From positions 174 to 22,577 of the forward strand of contig DADT01000014.1 in assembly GCA_002495065.1 (NCBI GenBank): a stretch of 22,404 bases of DNA, read 5' to 3'. Positions 1 to 6,670 of the stretch are shown here, one piece after another. The DNA is from Methanoregula sp. UBA471. GTDB taxonomy: Archaea > Halobacteriota > Methanomicrobia > Methanomicrobiales > Methanospirillaceae. Within the stretch, counting starts at the first letter, position 1. The number at the start of each line of letters is the position of its first letter. The notes under the pieces are model-generated. The model was not told the origin of the DNA. It worked only from the letters and a program-made list of their open reading frames with translations, and searched no databases. The position numbers and the translations under genes were made by a program.

Positions 1-467
1 TCCTCGTTCACCGAGCGGAGGTACTGGCGGACCTGCTTGACGGTCGAGCTTTCGATCGGAGGAGTGCGGACAACCTTGGGAGTCCACCCGATATGCTTGG
101 TGATCTCACGGAGGGTCGCCCCGTTCTTGCCGATAACAACACCGGGCTTTTCAGCCTCTATCAGTACCTCGCCGGTATCTGCGTCAAAAAAGATATCGGT
201 AATACCGGCAGTGTCCGGTACAACGGATTTGATATCGGCGTGTGCTTTTTCCGGGTCTTCAAGAATGGTGGGCCTGACCACGATCCGCTTCCGCAGGTCA
301 CGGGCCAGAATCTTGATAAGGTCCGCCTCATCGGCAAACCGTTTCGGATCATCGGTATAGATCACGAGCTCGGGGCCTTCAAATTCAACCTGCGTAACCG
401 TGATGCCCCGTGGCACCTTCTCATTAATTTTATCCTTGAGCTCCTTGAGCCGTTCTTCAATCTGCAT
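1..467 (-). CDS. fttA: FttA/aCPSF1 beta-CASP ribonuclease, N-terminal KH region (partial, runs off window edge)
   Basis: The minus strand is open from an ATG at 467 to the window edge, giving the first 155 residues. The sequence (start MQIEERLKELKDKINEKVPR) matches the N-terminal KH-type region of archaeal aCPSF1/FttA, with a KH-like GKNG loop at residues 113-116 inside GVVIGKNGATLREI. The metallo-beta-lactamase and beta-CASP nuclease domains would lie outside the window. FttA homologues are known from archaea as transcription termination factors that cleave nascent RNA; this role is inferred here from family membership. The start follows the psmB stop by 23 nt with only a weak purine stretch (AGGACGA) upstream, so it is probably co-transcribed with psmB. 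The proteasome-beta/aCPSF1 pairing is common in Euryarchaeota. Confidence 0.93.
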   Translation of the reverse strand, partial: MQIEERLKELKDKINEKVPRGITVTQVEFEGPELVIYTDDPKRFADEADLIKILARDLRKRIVVRPTILEDPEKAHADIKSVVPDTAGITDIFFDADTGEVLIEAEKPGVVIGKNGATLREITKHIGWTPKVVRTPPIESSTVKQVRQYLRSVNE

Positions 468-490
468 AAAAAAGTCGTCCTAAAAAAAGA

Positions 491-1132
491 TCATGGGGGA
501 GTTTTGCCAAGATAGTGTTTGAGCTGTTCTTCGCTCAACTCCTCATACTTCTCTTGTGTAATCACCACGATGTGGATGCCTTCGCCGGATCCGGCATCCC
601 GTTTCATCGCGGACTTCAGCCCACGTATCGCGAGGTCGATCGCTTCATCCCTGCTCATCTTCGGGACAAACCGGTCCTCAAGAACACCGTATGCCATGGG
701 GGAGCCGGAGCCGGTTGCCACGATCTCCTCTTCCTTGGTTGCACCACCCATCGCATCAACCGAGTAGACGCTCGGACCATGCTCGTCAACTCCCCCGACA
801 AGGAGCTGGACATAATACGGGAAGTACCGGTTCTGGTTCAGGTAATTCGAGAGCAGGGTTGCCGTGGCACCGACCGTGATCGGGCGTGACCTGCGGATCT
901 GGTAGAGGTTGCATTCCACCGTCAGGATGCGGGCGAGCTGCTGGGCATCACCGACACCGCCTGCCGTTGTCATGCCGATACGATCTGCAACCTGGTAGAC
1001 TTTCTTGGCTTTCTTGCTTGCGATCATGTACCCCATGGTCGCCCTTTTCTCCGTTGCGAGAACAACACCGCTCGAAAAAACGAGACCAATGGTGGTTGTC
1101 CCCTTCATGGACTCCTGGTACTGTTCAGGCAT
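491..1132 (-). CDS. psmB: Proteasome subunit beta (20S core, catalytic)
   Basis: This 213-residue protein has an 11-residue propeptide (MPEQYQESMKG) followed by TTTIG, so autocleavage would expose Thr12 as the catalytic N-terminal threonine. In mature numbering Glu17 (ATEKR) and Lys33 are present, matching the active-site set of the Thermoplasma beta subunit. The conserved GSGSPMAYGVLE and LLVGGVDEHGP segments are also visible. It forms the inner rings of the 20S proteasome with the alpha subunit, which is not in the window, and degrades unfolded proteins delivered by PAN or similar ATPases in the cytoplasm. The start has GGAG about 9 nt upstream and a TATA box at 1170-1179. It is upstream of fttA in the same direction, separated by 23 nt. 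Confidence 0.97.
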   Translation of the reverse strand: MPEQYQESMKGTTTIGLVFSSGVVLATEKRATMGYMIASKKAKKVYQVADRIGMTTAGGVGDAQQLARILTVECNLYQIRRSRPITVGATATLLSNYLNQNRYFPYYVQLLVGGVDEHGPSVYSVDAMGGATKEEEIVATGSGSPMAYGVLEDRFVPKMSRDEAIDLAIRGLKSAMKRDAGSGEGIHIVVITQEKYEELSEEQLKHYLGKTPP

Positions 1133-1169
1133 ATTGGCACTCCAAAAACAAATAAACGCTAAAATTCCA

Positions 1170-1179
1170 TTTTTAAAAG
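1170..1179 (-). promoter_or_regulatory. Archaeal TATA box for psmB-fttA
   Basis: On the minus strand the sequence reads CTTTTAAAAA, a good archaeal TATA box, preceded by GCG as a possible BRE. It lies 38-47 nt upstream of the psmB ATG. That predicts a transcript start near 1146-1150 and a leader of roughly 15 nt containing the GGAG ribosome-binding site. It is the only strong TATA-like element in the 88-nt gap between psmB and the CBS gene, so psmB probably has its own promoter. Confidence 0.6.
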
Positions 1180-1220
1180 CGCTTTATGGTATTAAATGAT
1201 ACAGGGAAATTTAAAGGTTT

Positions 1221-2069
1221 TTATTCCGCCGGTTCACGGCAGAAGGCCTTGATCAGGTCGCGGTCATAGAGCATTGCGACGAGACGCTTGTCCCCGTTTA
1301 CGACCGGTATCTGGTCCACCCGTGCCCGTCGCATCTTGAGTGCGCACTCGCTCACTTCTGCGTTTGCAGGAACGGATATTACATTCTTTACCATGGCAAG
1401 CCTGACCGGGCGGTTCGGGAGTTGTACTTTGGAAATCCCGAAGCTGATCGTGTGGTTGTCCCGGATGCTTTCCCAGGTCCACTCATCATCATCCGTGCCA
1501 TTGGAGAAATCGCTCACGCCGACACTGTCCTCGATGCTGGAGCTCCGGATAAGGTCACGTTCGGAAATGATTCCCTGCAGGCGGTTCTCCGCGTCAAGGA
1601 TAGGAATTGCATCGACCCCGGAGATTTCCATAACTCTCCCCACAACAGGGAGCGGTGTCTCTTCCCAGAGGGCAAAGGTCAGGCTGGTGTAGTGATCCTT
1701 GATCTCCTCCTTATTCTTGATTTTGGCGAGAGCATGCATAAGGTCCGCTACGGAGAGCAGACCGACCAGCTGGCCATCCTCTACGACCGGGAGCCTGCGG
1801 ATATGGCGGGTGACCAGGAGCCGGGCTGCCTCACGCACATCCATGTCCGGCTCGATGATGAGGGGTTTGGGAGTCATGAGGAGCCCGAGCTGGATCTCTT
1901 CGGGCTTTCTCAGCAGGTCTTTTCGGGTGATGATGCCGACAATCTTTTTGTTTTTCAGGACCGGGACACCGGAGATTCCTGTACGCTTGAGTATTTTTAA
2001 GACATCATCACGGTTTCCCGGGATTTCGACGTGCACGACGTCGGTAGTCATATAGTCTCTGACGATCAT
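1221..2069 (-). CDS. Four-CBS-domain protein
   Basis: This 282-residue protein consists almost entirely of CBS modules, at roughly residues 1-56, 60-115, 138-176 and 222-277. Each shows the typical end pattern: VGIITRKDLL, VGLLSVADLM, QGIISERDLI and VAMLYDRDLI. Two tandem CBS pairs (Bateman modules) normally bind adenine nucleotides or S-adenosyl ligands and act as energy or ligand sensors. No catalytic or DNA-binding domain is fused, so the partner is unknown. An acidic loop (GTDDDEWTWE, 191-200) separates the third and fourth modules. The start lies 5 nt after the stop of the UspA gene, so translation is probably coupled. The pairing of a nucleotide-binding UspA with a CBS sensor suggests a stress or energy-state response, which is inference. 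Confidence 0.9.
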   Translation of the reverse strand: MIVRDYMTTDVVHVEIPGNRDDVLKILKRTGISGVPVLKNKKIVGIITRKDLLRKPEEIQLGLLMTPKPLIIEPDMDVREAARLLVTRHIRRLPVVEDGQLVGLLSVADLMHALAKIKNKEEIKDHYTSLTFALWEETPLPVVGRVMEISGVDAIPILDAENRLQGIISERDLIRSSSIEDSVGVSDFSNGTDDDEWTWESIRDNHTISFGISKVQLPNRPVRLAMVKNVISVPANAEVSECALKMRRARVDQIPVVNGDKRLVAMLYDRDLIKAFCREPAE

Positions 2070-2074
2070 GTCTG

Positions 2075-2521
2075 TTATGATCTCACCACCATGGTCGTTA
2101 CCTTGCTGTGGGTAACCACAAATGTGCTGACACTGCCGATGAGCAGGCGATCTGTGTTGCTTTTGCCGTGAGACCCAACCATAATAAGGTCGGATTTCTC
2201 CTTTTCCGCGAGTGCAACGATCTCGCTTCCTGCATGTCCCTGTTTCATGTGAGTATTGAGGGTGACACCTTCCGAAGCAGCGAATTTCCTGGCCTTTTCC
2301 AGGACTGCTTTTCCTTCCTTTTCGAGAACCCGGTACATAATCTCCACGGTATTGTCCAGGGGAAGTGAAGAGAACAGCCCGGTTTCAACGATATATATCG
2401 CCTGGAGCCTGGCGTTCCACACCTTTGCTTCATCAACAGCTCTGGATAGTGCGCGCTGGCTGGCCTCGGATCCGTCTAATGCGATAAGAATGTTAGTAAA
2501 CACTGGCATCACCCAAAACAA
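2075..2521 (-). CDS. Universal stress protein A family, ATP-binding type
   Basis: The protein is 148 residues, a normal length for a single UspA domain. It opens with the typical first strand (FTNILIALDGSEAS). It ends with the nucleotide-binding motif G-2X-G-9X-G-S, seen as GSHGKSNTDRLLIGS, followed by VVTHSKVTTMVV. The full motif indicates an ATP-binding UspA. The true start may be the Met at residue 5 (MPVFTNILIALDG), because neither ATG has a convincing Shine-Dalgarno sequence and family members begin near there. It lies 20 nt downstream of the amidohydrolase stop and 5 nt upstream of the CBS gene, forming a probable three-gene run. The exact cellular role cannot be read from sequence. Confidence 0.92.
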   Translation of the reverse strand: MFWVMPVFTNILIALDGSEASQRALSRAVDEAKVWNARLQAIYIVETGLFSSLPLDNTVEIMYRVLEKEGKAVLEKARKFAASEGVTLNTHMKQGHAGSEIVALAEKEKSDLIMVGSHGKSNTDRLLIGSVSTFVVTHSKVTTMVVRS

Positions 2522-2541
2522 ACATGCCTCTTTTATTTAAT

Positions 2542-3582
2542 TTACAAATTAAAAACCCTATTGCCGATTTGGCTGCCAGAAGCCCTTTTTATGATGGATG
2601 TGACAGGATCGCGGCTGAAATGGAGAGCAGATCGGGCTGGATCGATCGTGAACAGGTTTGCCCGCGCTCCTTCGCGGATGAAAAATGAGGACCCGGCCAT
2701 TTCCGATCCCCGGACAGCTGCCTGCAGCAGGACCGTTGGATCAATCCCATATACCGTCGAGGTGAACGCCATCTCGGAGAACATATCCGGAGGCACGAAC
2801 ATCACGTTATCAGTACCGAGAAGTACCGTGCACCCCAGGGCTACCATCTCCTGCACAGGAGGATGGCGTGCTGAGGAGGTTACACCGAGAAGCCAGTTGG
2901 ACCTGGGACAGATGACGACAGGGATCTGGCGGTCTGCACATTCGCGGAGCTGTTTTTTTGTCGCATGGGTGCAGTGAACAAGCAGGTCCGGCTCAAGAGC
3001 GATCGCCGCATCCACATCTTTGCTGTCCCGTTCACCCGCGTGCAGGGCGATTTTTTTTCCTGCCTTCCGTGCGTCGGCAACCTGCAGGCCGGCATCGGCG
3101 ATGTCACGGGTACTGCTGATCCCAAGCCCGTCAGCGATCTCCTCGCCCCCGTCACGCCCAAAGATGACTGTGCGGAGGGACAACCCGTCTGCTGCCTCCT
3201 TGAGCGCAGAGACTCCGCCAGTTCCTCCTTCGCGGAAATCCGCACACCCTGCCACACCGCCGGCGATCATTCCCTCGATACTCGCGTGCATCCCCCGTAT
3301 CAGGTCCTCGCGGGAAGCTTCAGCCAGCAGACGGTGCTTCAGGCCATCCGGCGGGGTGACAAGAGAGGCGATGTCCCCGGTTGCCCCGCAGTCCATTGCG
3401 ATCGTGTCGCCAAGATGGGTGTGGGCATTAAAAAAGGCGGGGCAGATCCATATCCCGGGTGCCCGCGGGTTCTCTTCAATTGCGGCGATGGTTCCGCTCT
3501 CGATTATAATATCAACCGGCCTGAGGGTAAGCTCTTCTCCAGCGAGTGCATGTCCGGACAGGGTTAATGAGGTTTTTTTCAT
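2542..3582 (-). CDS. Metal-dependent amidohydrolase (cytosine deaminase / chlorohydrolase-like)
   Basis: This 346-residue protein of the amidohydrolase superfamily shows the expected metal and catalytic residues in order: the HxH pair in NAHTHLGD (His54, His56), His181 and Glu184 in LHAGE, His203/His206 in HCTH, and Asp258 in LGTDN. HxxE plus the terminal Asp is the pattern of nucleobase and aminohydrolase deaminases of the SsnA/AtzA/cytosine-deaminase group, so it probably deaminates or hydrolyses a heterocycle. The substrate cannot be decided. It is shorter than the roughly 420-residue methanogen 5'-deoxyadenosine deaminases, so I do not assign that name. The N-terminal composite beta-sandwich strand (residues 1-50) is present. 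The gene is divergent from Sec61-beta and is followed by uspA 20 nt downstream. Confidence 0.85.
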   Translation of the reverse strand: MKKTSLTLSGHALAGEELTLRPVDIIIESGTIAAIEENPRAPGIWICPAFFNAHTHLGDTIAMDCGATGDIASLVTPPDGLKHRLLAEASREDLIRGMHASIEGMIAGGVAGCADFREGGTGGVSALKEAADGLSLRTVIFGRDGGEEIADGLGISSTRDIADAGLQVADARKAGKKIALHAGERDSKDVDAAIALEPDLLVHCTHATKKQLRECADRQIPVVICPRSNWLLGVTSSARHPPVQEMVALGCTVLLGTDNVMFVPPDMFSEMAFTSTVYGIDPTVLLQAAVRGSEMAGSSFFIREGARANLFTIDPARSALHFSRDPVTSIIKRASGSQIGNRVFNL

Positions 3583-3597
3583 ACGCCGTAACTCTTC

Positions 3598-3625
3598 TTT
3601 ATATATTGAAAAACGAAATATATTT
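3598..3625. promoter_or_regulatory. Divergent promoter between amidohydrolase and Sec61-beta
   Basis: The 45-nt gap between the two divergent ATGs contains TTTATATA at 3598-3605 and the self-complementary AAATATATTT at 3616-3625. The first is 23-30 nt upstream of the Sec61-beta ATG, which predicts a leaderless Sec61-beta mRNA; no Shine-Dalgarno is present there. Read on the minus strand, the second would place a start about 13 nt upstream of the amidohydrolase ATG at 3582. Both elements could serve either direction, so simultaneous use would compete. The assignment is by spacing only. Confidence 0.5.
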
Positions 3626-3627
3626 GC

Positions 3628-3789
3628 ATGGCAAAGAAACAGGGTGGCAGGTTACTCTCATCAGCCGGTCTCGTCAATTACTACGAGAGCGAGGACAGAC
3701 GGGCAATTCATATCAGTCCGATCACGGTGATGGCCGTTTCGGCAGCAATTGGGGTTATTATTCTGGTACTGAACCTGGTATATGGATAA
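3628..3789 (+). CDS. Preprotein translocase subunit Sec61-beta (SecG analogue)
   Basis: This short gene of 53 codons begins ATGGCAAAGAAACAG and ends TATGGATAA. The product starts MAKKQGGRLLSSAGLVNYYE, matching the archaeal Sec61-beta signature (basic N-terminus, then G-L-x-SSAGL and an aromatic/acidic stretch). It ends with one membrane helix at about residues 33-51 (VMAVSAAIGVIILVLNLVY). It is the small tail-anchored subunit of the SecYE-beta protein-conducting channel in the cytoplasmic membrane. Length and architecture are normal for the family. A TATA box 23-30 nt upstream and no ribosome-binding site suggest a leaderless transcript. A strong stem-loop with a T-tract directly follows, so the gene appears monocistronic. 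Confidence 0.93.
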   Translation: MAKKQGGRLLSSAGLVNYYESEDRRAIHISPITVMAVSAAIGVIILVLNLVYG

Positions 3790-3792
3790 AAA

Positions 3793-3827
3793 ATAATTCC
3801 CGTTTTAAACGGGAGTTATCTTTTTTT
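3793..3827 (+). terminator. Stem-loop plus T-tract terminator of Sec61-beta
   Basis: Four nucleotides after the Sec61-beta stop, ATAATTCCCGTTT (3793-3805) pairs with AAACGGGAGTTAT (3807-3819) with one mismatch, followed by TCTTTTTTT (3819-3827). This has the form of a classical intrinsic terminator on the plus strand. Confidence 0.75.
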
Positions 3828-3978
3828 ATGGTACAATCTATTTGCAAGCCCGATCCGCTGATATCTGTTGATTCTCAGTGAAACGGCTGGAAAACGGATC
3901 CATTCCGGCGGTCACGGACATTAACCGCTGACATATATTAATCCTCTTGATGCAATGCACCAGCGCCTTGCAAATCTA

Positions 3979-3990
3979 TATTTTAATATA
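3979..3990 (+). promoter_or_regulatory. TATA box for the PEF-CTERM protein gene
   Basis: TATTTTAATATA lies 56-67 nt before the ATG at 4046, predicting a leader of about 30 nt that holds the GGTGA ribosome-binding site at 4036-4040. A second TATA-like run (ACATATATTAAT, near 3931-3942) lies further upstream and is less well placed. Confidence 0.45.
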
Positions 3991-4045
3991 AGTATTTCAT
4001 ACACGCTATACGTTCTTCAGGACGTTTTAGATAGTGGTGAAAAAG

Positions 4046-5269
4046 ATGAAGCAACTTTTGGTTTTTGGGCTGATTATAGCCTTATGTATCGTACCAGTTA
4101 TGGCAGCTCCGGTGGTTGTTGTCGATGACCAGGGACCAGATGATGAACCCGGTCAGAAAGATCTCAGCCAGCTGACCGTAGAATATACTCTCGGCCTCCT
4201 TACATTCTCCGGCTGGAATTGGGATGATACCTCATCAAGCGGGGCGAACACACGTGACGCCTGTACATTGTTTGATACAGACAATGATTTAAACGCGAAC
4301 TATTCACTCTGCGTGATTGTGAATGCAACCGGGGGATCTGAAGTCAAACTATATTCCTGCGATGCTGACAGCCGGCAGGATCGCTGTGGCGGGCCGACTG
4401 AGATTACTACTATCTCGTCGACATGCACTGCAAGTGTCGTTGCAAACTCTGATCCATTCGCAGCGGATCCCCTGCATGATGACAACAGTGACTGCTCAAC
4501 ATCTCCCGTTTGTTTCACTTCCGACACTGTGGCCAGTTGCACGATTGATTTAGACGATGTAGGGGGATCTATAACTGCCAGACTTCTTAACGTATGCTCG
4601 TACCCGTCACAAGAGCCCAACTCAGACCCATCCGATTGTGTCGTGACGGAGCCGTTGGATCCCTGCGATGGGGTAGACTGTGATGATGATAATGTCTGTA
4701 ACGGTCTTGAGACCTGTGATCCGACTGATGGAAGCTGTGATCCCGGTACAATATTAAACTGCGATGATGGGGATGCATGCAATGACGACAGCTGTGACCC
4801 GACAAGCGGCTGCATCAACACCGCCATCAGCTGTGACGACCAGGATGCCTGCACTGATGACAGATGTGACTCAGTAACAGGATGTGTCAACACCGTGATC
4901 AGCTGTGATGACAGCAACGCCTGTACTGACGACAGTTGTGACCCAACATCCGGTTGCGTCAATACTGCCATCGGTTGTGACGACCAGGATGCCTGCACTG
5001 TCGATACCTGCGACACCCAGGGGTGCCAGCACTCCGCGATCTACTGTGACGACGGGAACGAGTGCACGGATGATACCTGCGACCCGACGAATGGCTGCAT
5101 AAACACCAATTCTCCGCCCGGCACCGAATGCTCAATCGGTGAGTGTGACGGGAATGGCAATTGTGGTGGCGGGACTCCCGTCCCTGAGTTCCCAACCCTT
5201 GCCTTACCCGTAACCCTGATAATCGGGTTCCTTGGTGCGGTGCTCTTCATCCAGAAAACCAGAAAATAA
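4046..5269 (+). CDS. Secreted Cys-rich surface protein with CTDC-like repeats and PEF-CTERM sorting signal
   Basis: I choose ATG 4046 because GGTGA (4036-4040) sits 5 nt upstream; an in-frame GTG at 4034 overlaps that site. The 407-residue product has a signal peptide (MKQLLVFGLIIALCIVPVMA, cut before APVVVV). An acidic N-terminal domain with scattered cysteines follows to about residue 200. Next come five tandem 23-24-residue repeats of the type CDDxDACTDDxCDPTSGCxNT (about 239-355), resembling the Dictyostelium CTDC repeat. A short linker leads to VPEFPTLALPVTLIIGFLGA, a membrane helix and the basic tail QKTRK. That ending is the PEF-CTERM signal recognised by archaeosortases, so the protein is probably processed and anchored at the cell surface. 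No archaeosortase is in the window. The many Cys and Asp residues suggest disulfide- or metal-stabilised repeats, which is inference. Confidence 0.88.
   Translation: MKQLLVFGLIIALCIVPVMAAPVVVVDDQGPDDEPGQKDLSQLTVEYTLGLLTFSGWNWDDTSSSGANTRDACTLFDTDNDLNANYSLCVIVNATGGSEVKLYSCDADSRQDRCGGPTEITTISSTCTASVVANSDPFAADPLHDDNSDCSTSPVCFTSDTVASCTIDLDDVGGSITARLLNVCSYPSQEPNSDPSDCVVTEPLDPCDGVDCDDDNVCNGLETCDPTDGSCDPGTILNCDDGDACNDDSCDPTSGCINTAISCDDQDACTDDRCDSVTGCVNTVISCDDSNACTDDSCDPTSGCVNTAIGCDDQDACTVDTCDTQGCQHSAIYCDDGNECTDDTCDPTNGCINTNSPPGTECSIGECDGNGNCGGGTPVPEFPTLALPVTLIIGFLGAVLFIQKTRK
4760..5113 (+). repeat. Five tandem 72-nt coding repeats (Cys-rich)
   Basis: Repeat units begin at 4760, 4832, 4904, 4976 and 5045, each opening with a TGY-GAY-GAY (Cys-Asp-Asp) codon trio. 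Four are about 72 nt and the fourth is 69 nt. Units 2 and 4 share an identical 23-nt beginning. Each unit carries the Cys pattern C-6x-C-4x-C-5/6x-C. The near identity at DNA level suggests recent expansion by unequal recombination or slippage. Confidence 0.85.
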
Positions 5270-5479
5270 TTAATTTTTCTGATTAACCAGAGGAATTTTC
5301 ATAATTTTTGGATCTTTGGATTATTTTTAAAATAAGTATGCCGGGTCAAAGAGATCATTCTCCGGATACATCAACTTCCTCATGCAGTAATGGAATCGAA
5401 CTTTCTCACCGGGGAATCTCTGCTCATCTCTTCGTTACGTCACGGTTGTCACATGAACCCTGTTCCGTTACCAGTCAGT

Positions 5480-5491
5480 CGATATATTTTT
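5480..5491 (+). promoter_or_regulatory. TATA box for the DUF1922-like gene
   Basis: GATATATTTTTA lies 30-41 nt upstream of the ATG at 5521. Normal archaeal spacing gives a transcript start about 10 nt before that ATG, consistent with the absence of a ribosome-binding site and supporting the internal start over an in-frame upstream ATG at 5308. Confidence 0.5.
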
Positions 5492-5520
5492 ATCAGGATA
5501 AAACACATCACACGATTACC

Positions 5521-5802
5521 ATGTACCTCATCATCCGGTGCCCGGGATGCAGGGCATTTACCTATGTTGACCGGTTCCAGCGCTGGAAGCTCTGTCCGGT
5601 CTGCGGGCATGCCCATGAGGTCAGCAAGGCACCGGCATACCTTGAAGTTGAGGACTATACAGAAGCGGAACATATCGTAAAACAGATGGAAAAACACCTT
5701 CAGACCGCAAAGAAAACCGATTTTACCCAGGAAGAAACCGTCGAGCTGCGGCACCATTATACCGAAGCCCTCAAAAAAAAGCTCAAGGGGCATCACGCGT
5801 AA
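5521..5802 (+). CDS. DUF1922-like small zinc-ribbon protein
   Basis: The product has 93 residues beginning MYLIIRCPGCRAFTYVDRFQ. The reading frame is open upstream to an ATG at 5308, but those 71 codons lack family similarity. A TATA box at 5480-5491 also fits a start at 5521. Two CPxC pairs (CPGC at 7-10 and CPVC at 24-27) form a rubredoxin-like zinc site, and an acidic/basic helical tail follows (EAEHIVKQMEKHL). The opening and architecture resemble the DUF1922 family known from methanogens such as Methanothermobacter. Its function is unknown; a nucleic-acid or protein-binding zinc ribbon is plausible. It stands alone between the PEF-CTERM gene and a long non-coding stretch. Confidence 0.8.
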   Translation: MYLIIRCPGCRAFTYVDRFQRWKLCPVCGHAHEVSKAPAYLEVEDYTEAEHIVKQMEKHLQTAKKTDFTQEETVELRHHYTEALKKKLKGHHA

Positions 5803-6155
5803 TTTTTGTGGAGATCTACGGTCTCTCCCAAGGAAATTCCCCGGCAGCATCCTACCCGGGGGATGTCAGAGTAATAATCCATGGAAAAATGTGTCAGAAA
5901 AAAAGTTATTTTTTCATCGCGTTCTGCACCTTAAAAATAATCTCTGCTGACAAAACCTCCATTTTATATGCAGATGCCGTATGATCAATAAATTTTTTCA
6001 TGATTCCGGTGTCAGTCGTTCCTGCAGCCTGAAATGTGCAATCCGTTCCAGGATTTTTGCATATCTTTAGCCCCACAGGCAATCATCTCCTTCATTTCAG
6101 TCCGACTTCTGTCGTTCTGTTTCACGGGCAGAACAGCCATCGCACCTGTCGTCTG

Positions 6156-6190
6156 ATTACCACTCTGTGGTAATATTATATAAATATATC
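6156..6190 (+). promoter_or_regulatory. Perfect palindrome abutting a TATA box (candidate operator-promoter)
   Basis: ATTACCACTCTGTGGTAAT (6156-6174) is a perfect 8-bp inverted repeat with a 3-nt centre, directly joined to ATTATATAAATATATC (6175-6190). A dimeric regulator bound there would touch the TBP/TFB site, the usual layout for archaeal repression or activation. The TATA core is about 30 nt from the ATG at 6214. A minus-strand transcript is also possible because the TATA run is nearly symmetric. Confidence 0.5.
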
Positions 6191-6213
6191 TTATATTTAT
6201 CTCTGCATTCAAT

Positions 6214-6342
6214 ATGAAAAAATCATTTCGGGCCTACATTTTTGAGGGGAGATTGTATGACAGAGAAGGATTGATCCCCGGAATGTATTCCCACGGGCCC
6301 CTGATGATCTGGGGGTATAGTGGTACCATCCGTCAGAAATAA
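6214..6342 (+). CDS. Possible 42-codon micro-protein, unknown
   Basis: An ATG 24 nt after the TATA run opens a frame of 42 codons ending TAA. The product starts MKKSFRAYIFEGRLYDREGL and ends GYSGTIRQK. I do not recognise it; it is basic, aromatic-rich and without a clear membrane helix or metal motif. Support comes only from the promoter placement (predicted leader of about 8 nt) and the operator-like palindrome upstream. An open frame of this length can occur by chance, so this is a weak call. Confidence 0.3.
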   Translation: MKKSFRAYIFEGRLYDREGLIPGMYSHGPLMIWGYSGTIRQK

Positions 6343-6670
6343 GCGGTATCAGCAATGAACTTCCTCATTAATTCCCGTCAGCTCGATAACATGAGATTTC
6401 TGCGATATCCTGTATGCTCTGAGTCCGTAACGCTCCCCGAACCATAGGGATTACAGAAAAGAGCAACCCAGGGTCCATCATATGTCCGGAACGTATGAGT
6501 ATCCCTGTTTTCCTTAAGAAAAAACATGAACCGGGAGCTATCCGGGGATCTCAATCCGTTTCTTCCGTCGGTATTTTTTTCTGGAATGTCACGAAAAATA
6601 TCTGTGTTAGTGGTCCGGCCTTTAAAAGAATGAATCTGACCGGTACACGTAATTGAGTCGTTCAGATACG

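Larger units (their letters stand above)
5803..6670. other. Long intergenic region with hairpins and one promoter-like site
   Basis: This 868-nt stretch holds no recognisable conserved gene. Seen in it: a T-run just after the DUF1922 stop (5804-5810); a hairpin GGAGA/TCTCC near 5811-5829; a GC hairpin CCCCGG/CCGGGG (5839-5844 with 5856-5861); and a perfect 8-bp palindrome beside a TATA element (6156-6190) followed by a 42-codon open frame. The open frame at 6012-6212 on the minus strand reads through the TATA-rich segment and is not credible. From 6343 to 6670 I see nothing specific. Confidence 0.6.

Noticed and set aside
4300..5016. Long minus-strand open frame (238 codons) opposite the PEF-CTERM gene
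   Set aside because: It is the antisense shadow of the Cys/Asp repeat array; the plus frame has a signal peptide, repeats and a sorting signal.
5308..5520. N-terminal extension of the DUF1922-like protein
   Set aside because: The extension has no family similarity, and the TATA box at 5480-5491 would lie inside it; the start at 5521 fits both the promoter and the family.
6012..6212. 66-codon minus-strand open frame
   Set aside because: Its N-terminus is translated from the TATA-rich promoter sequence, it lacks a ribosome-binding site, and it shows no family similarity.
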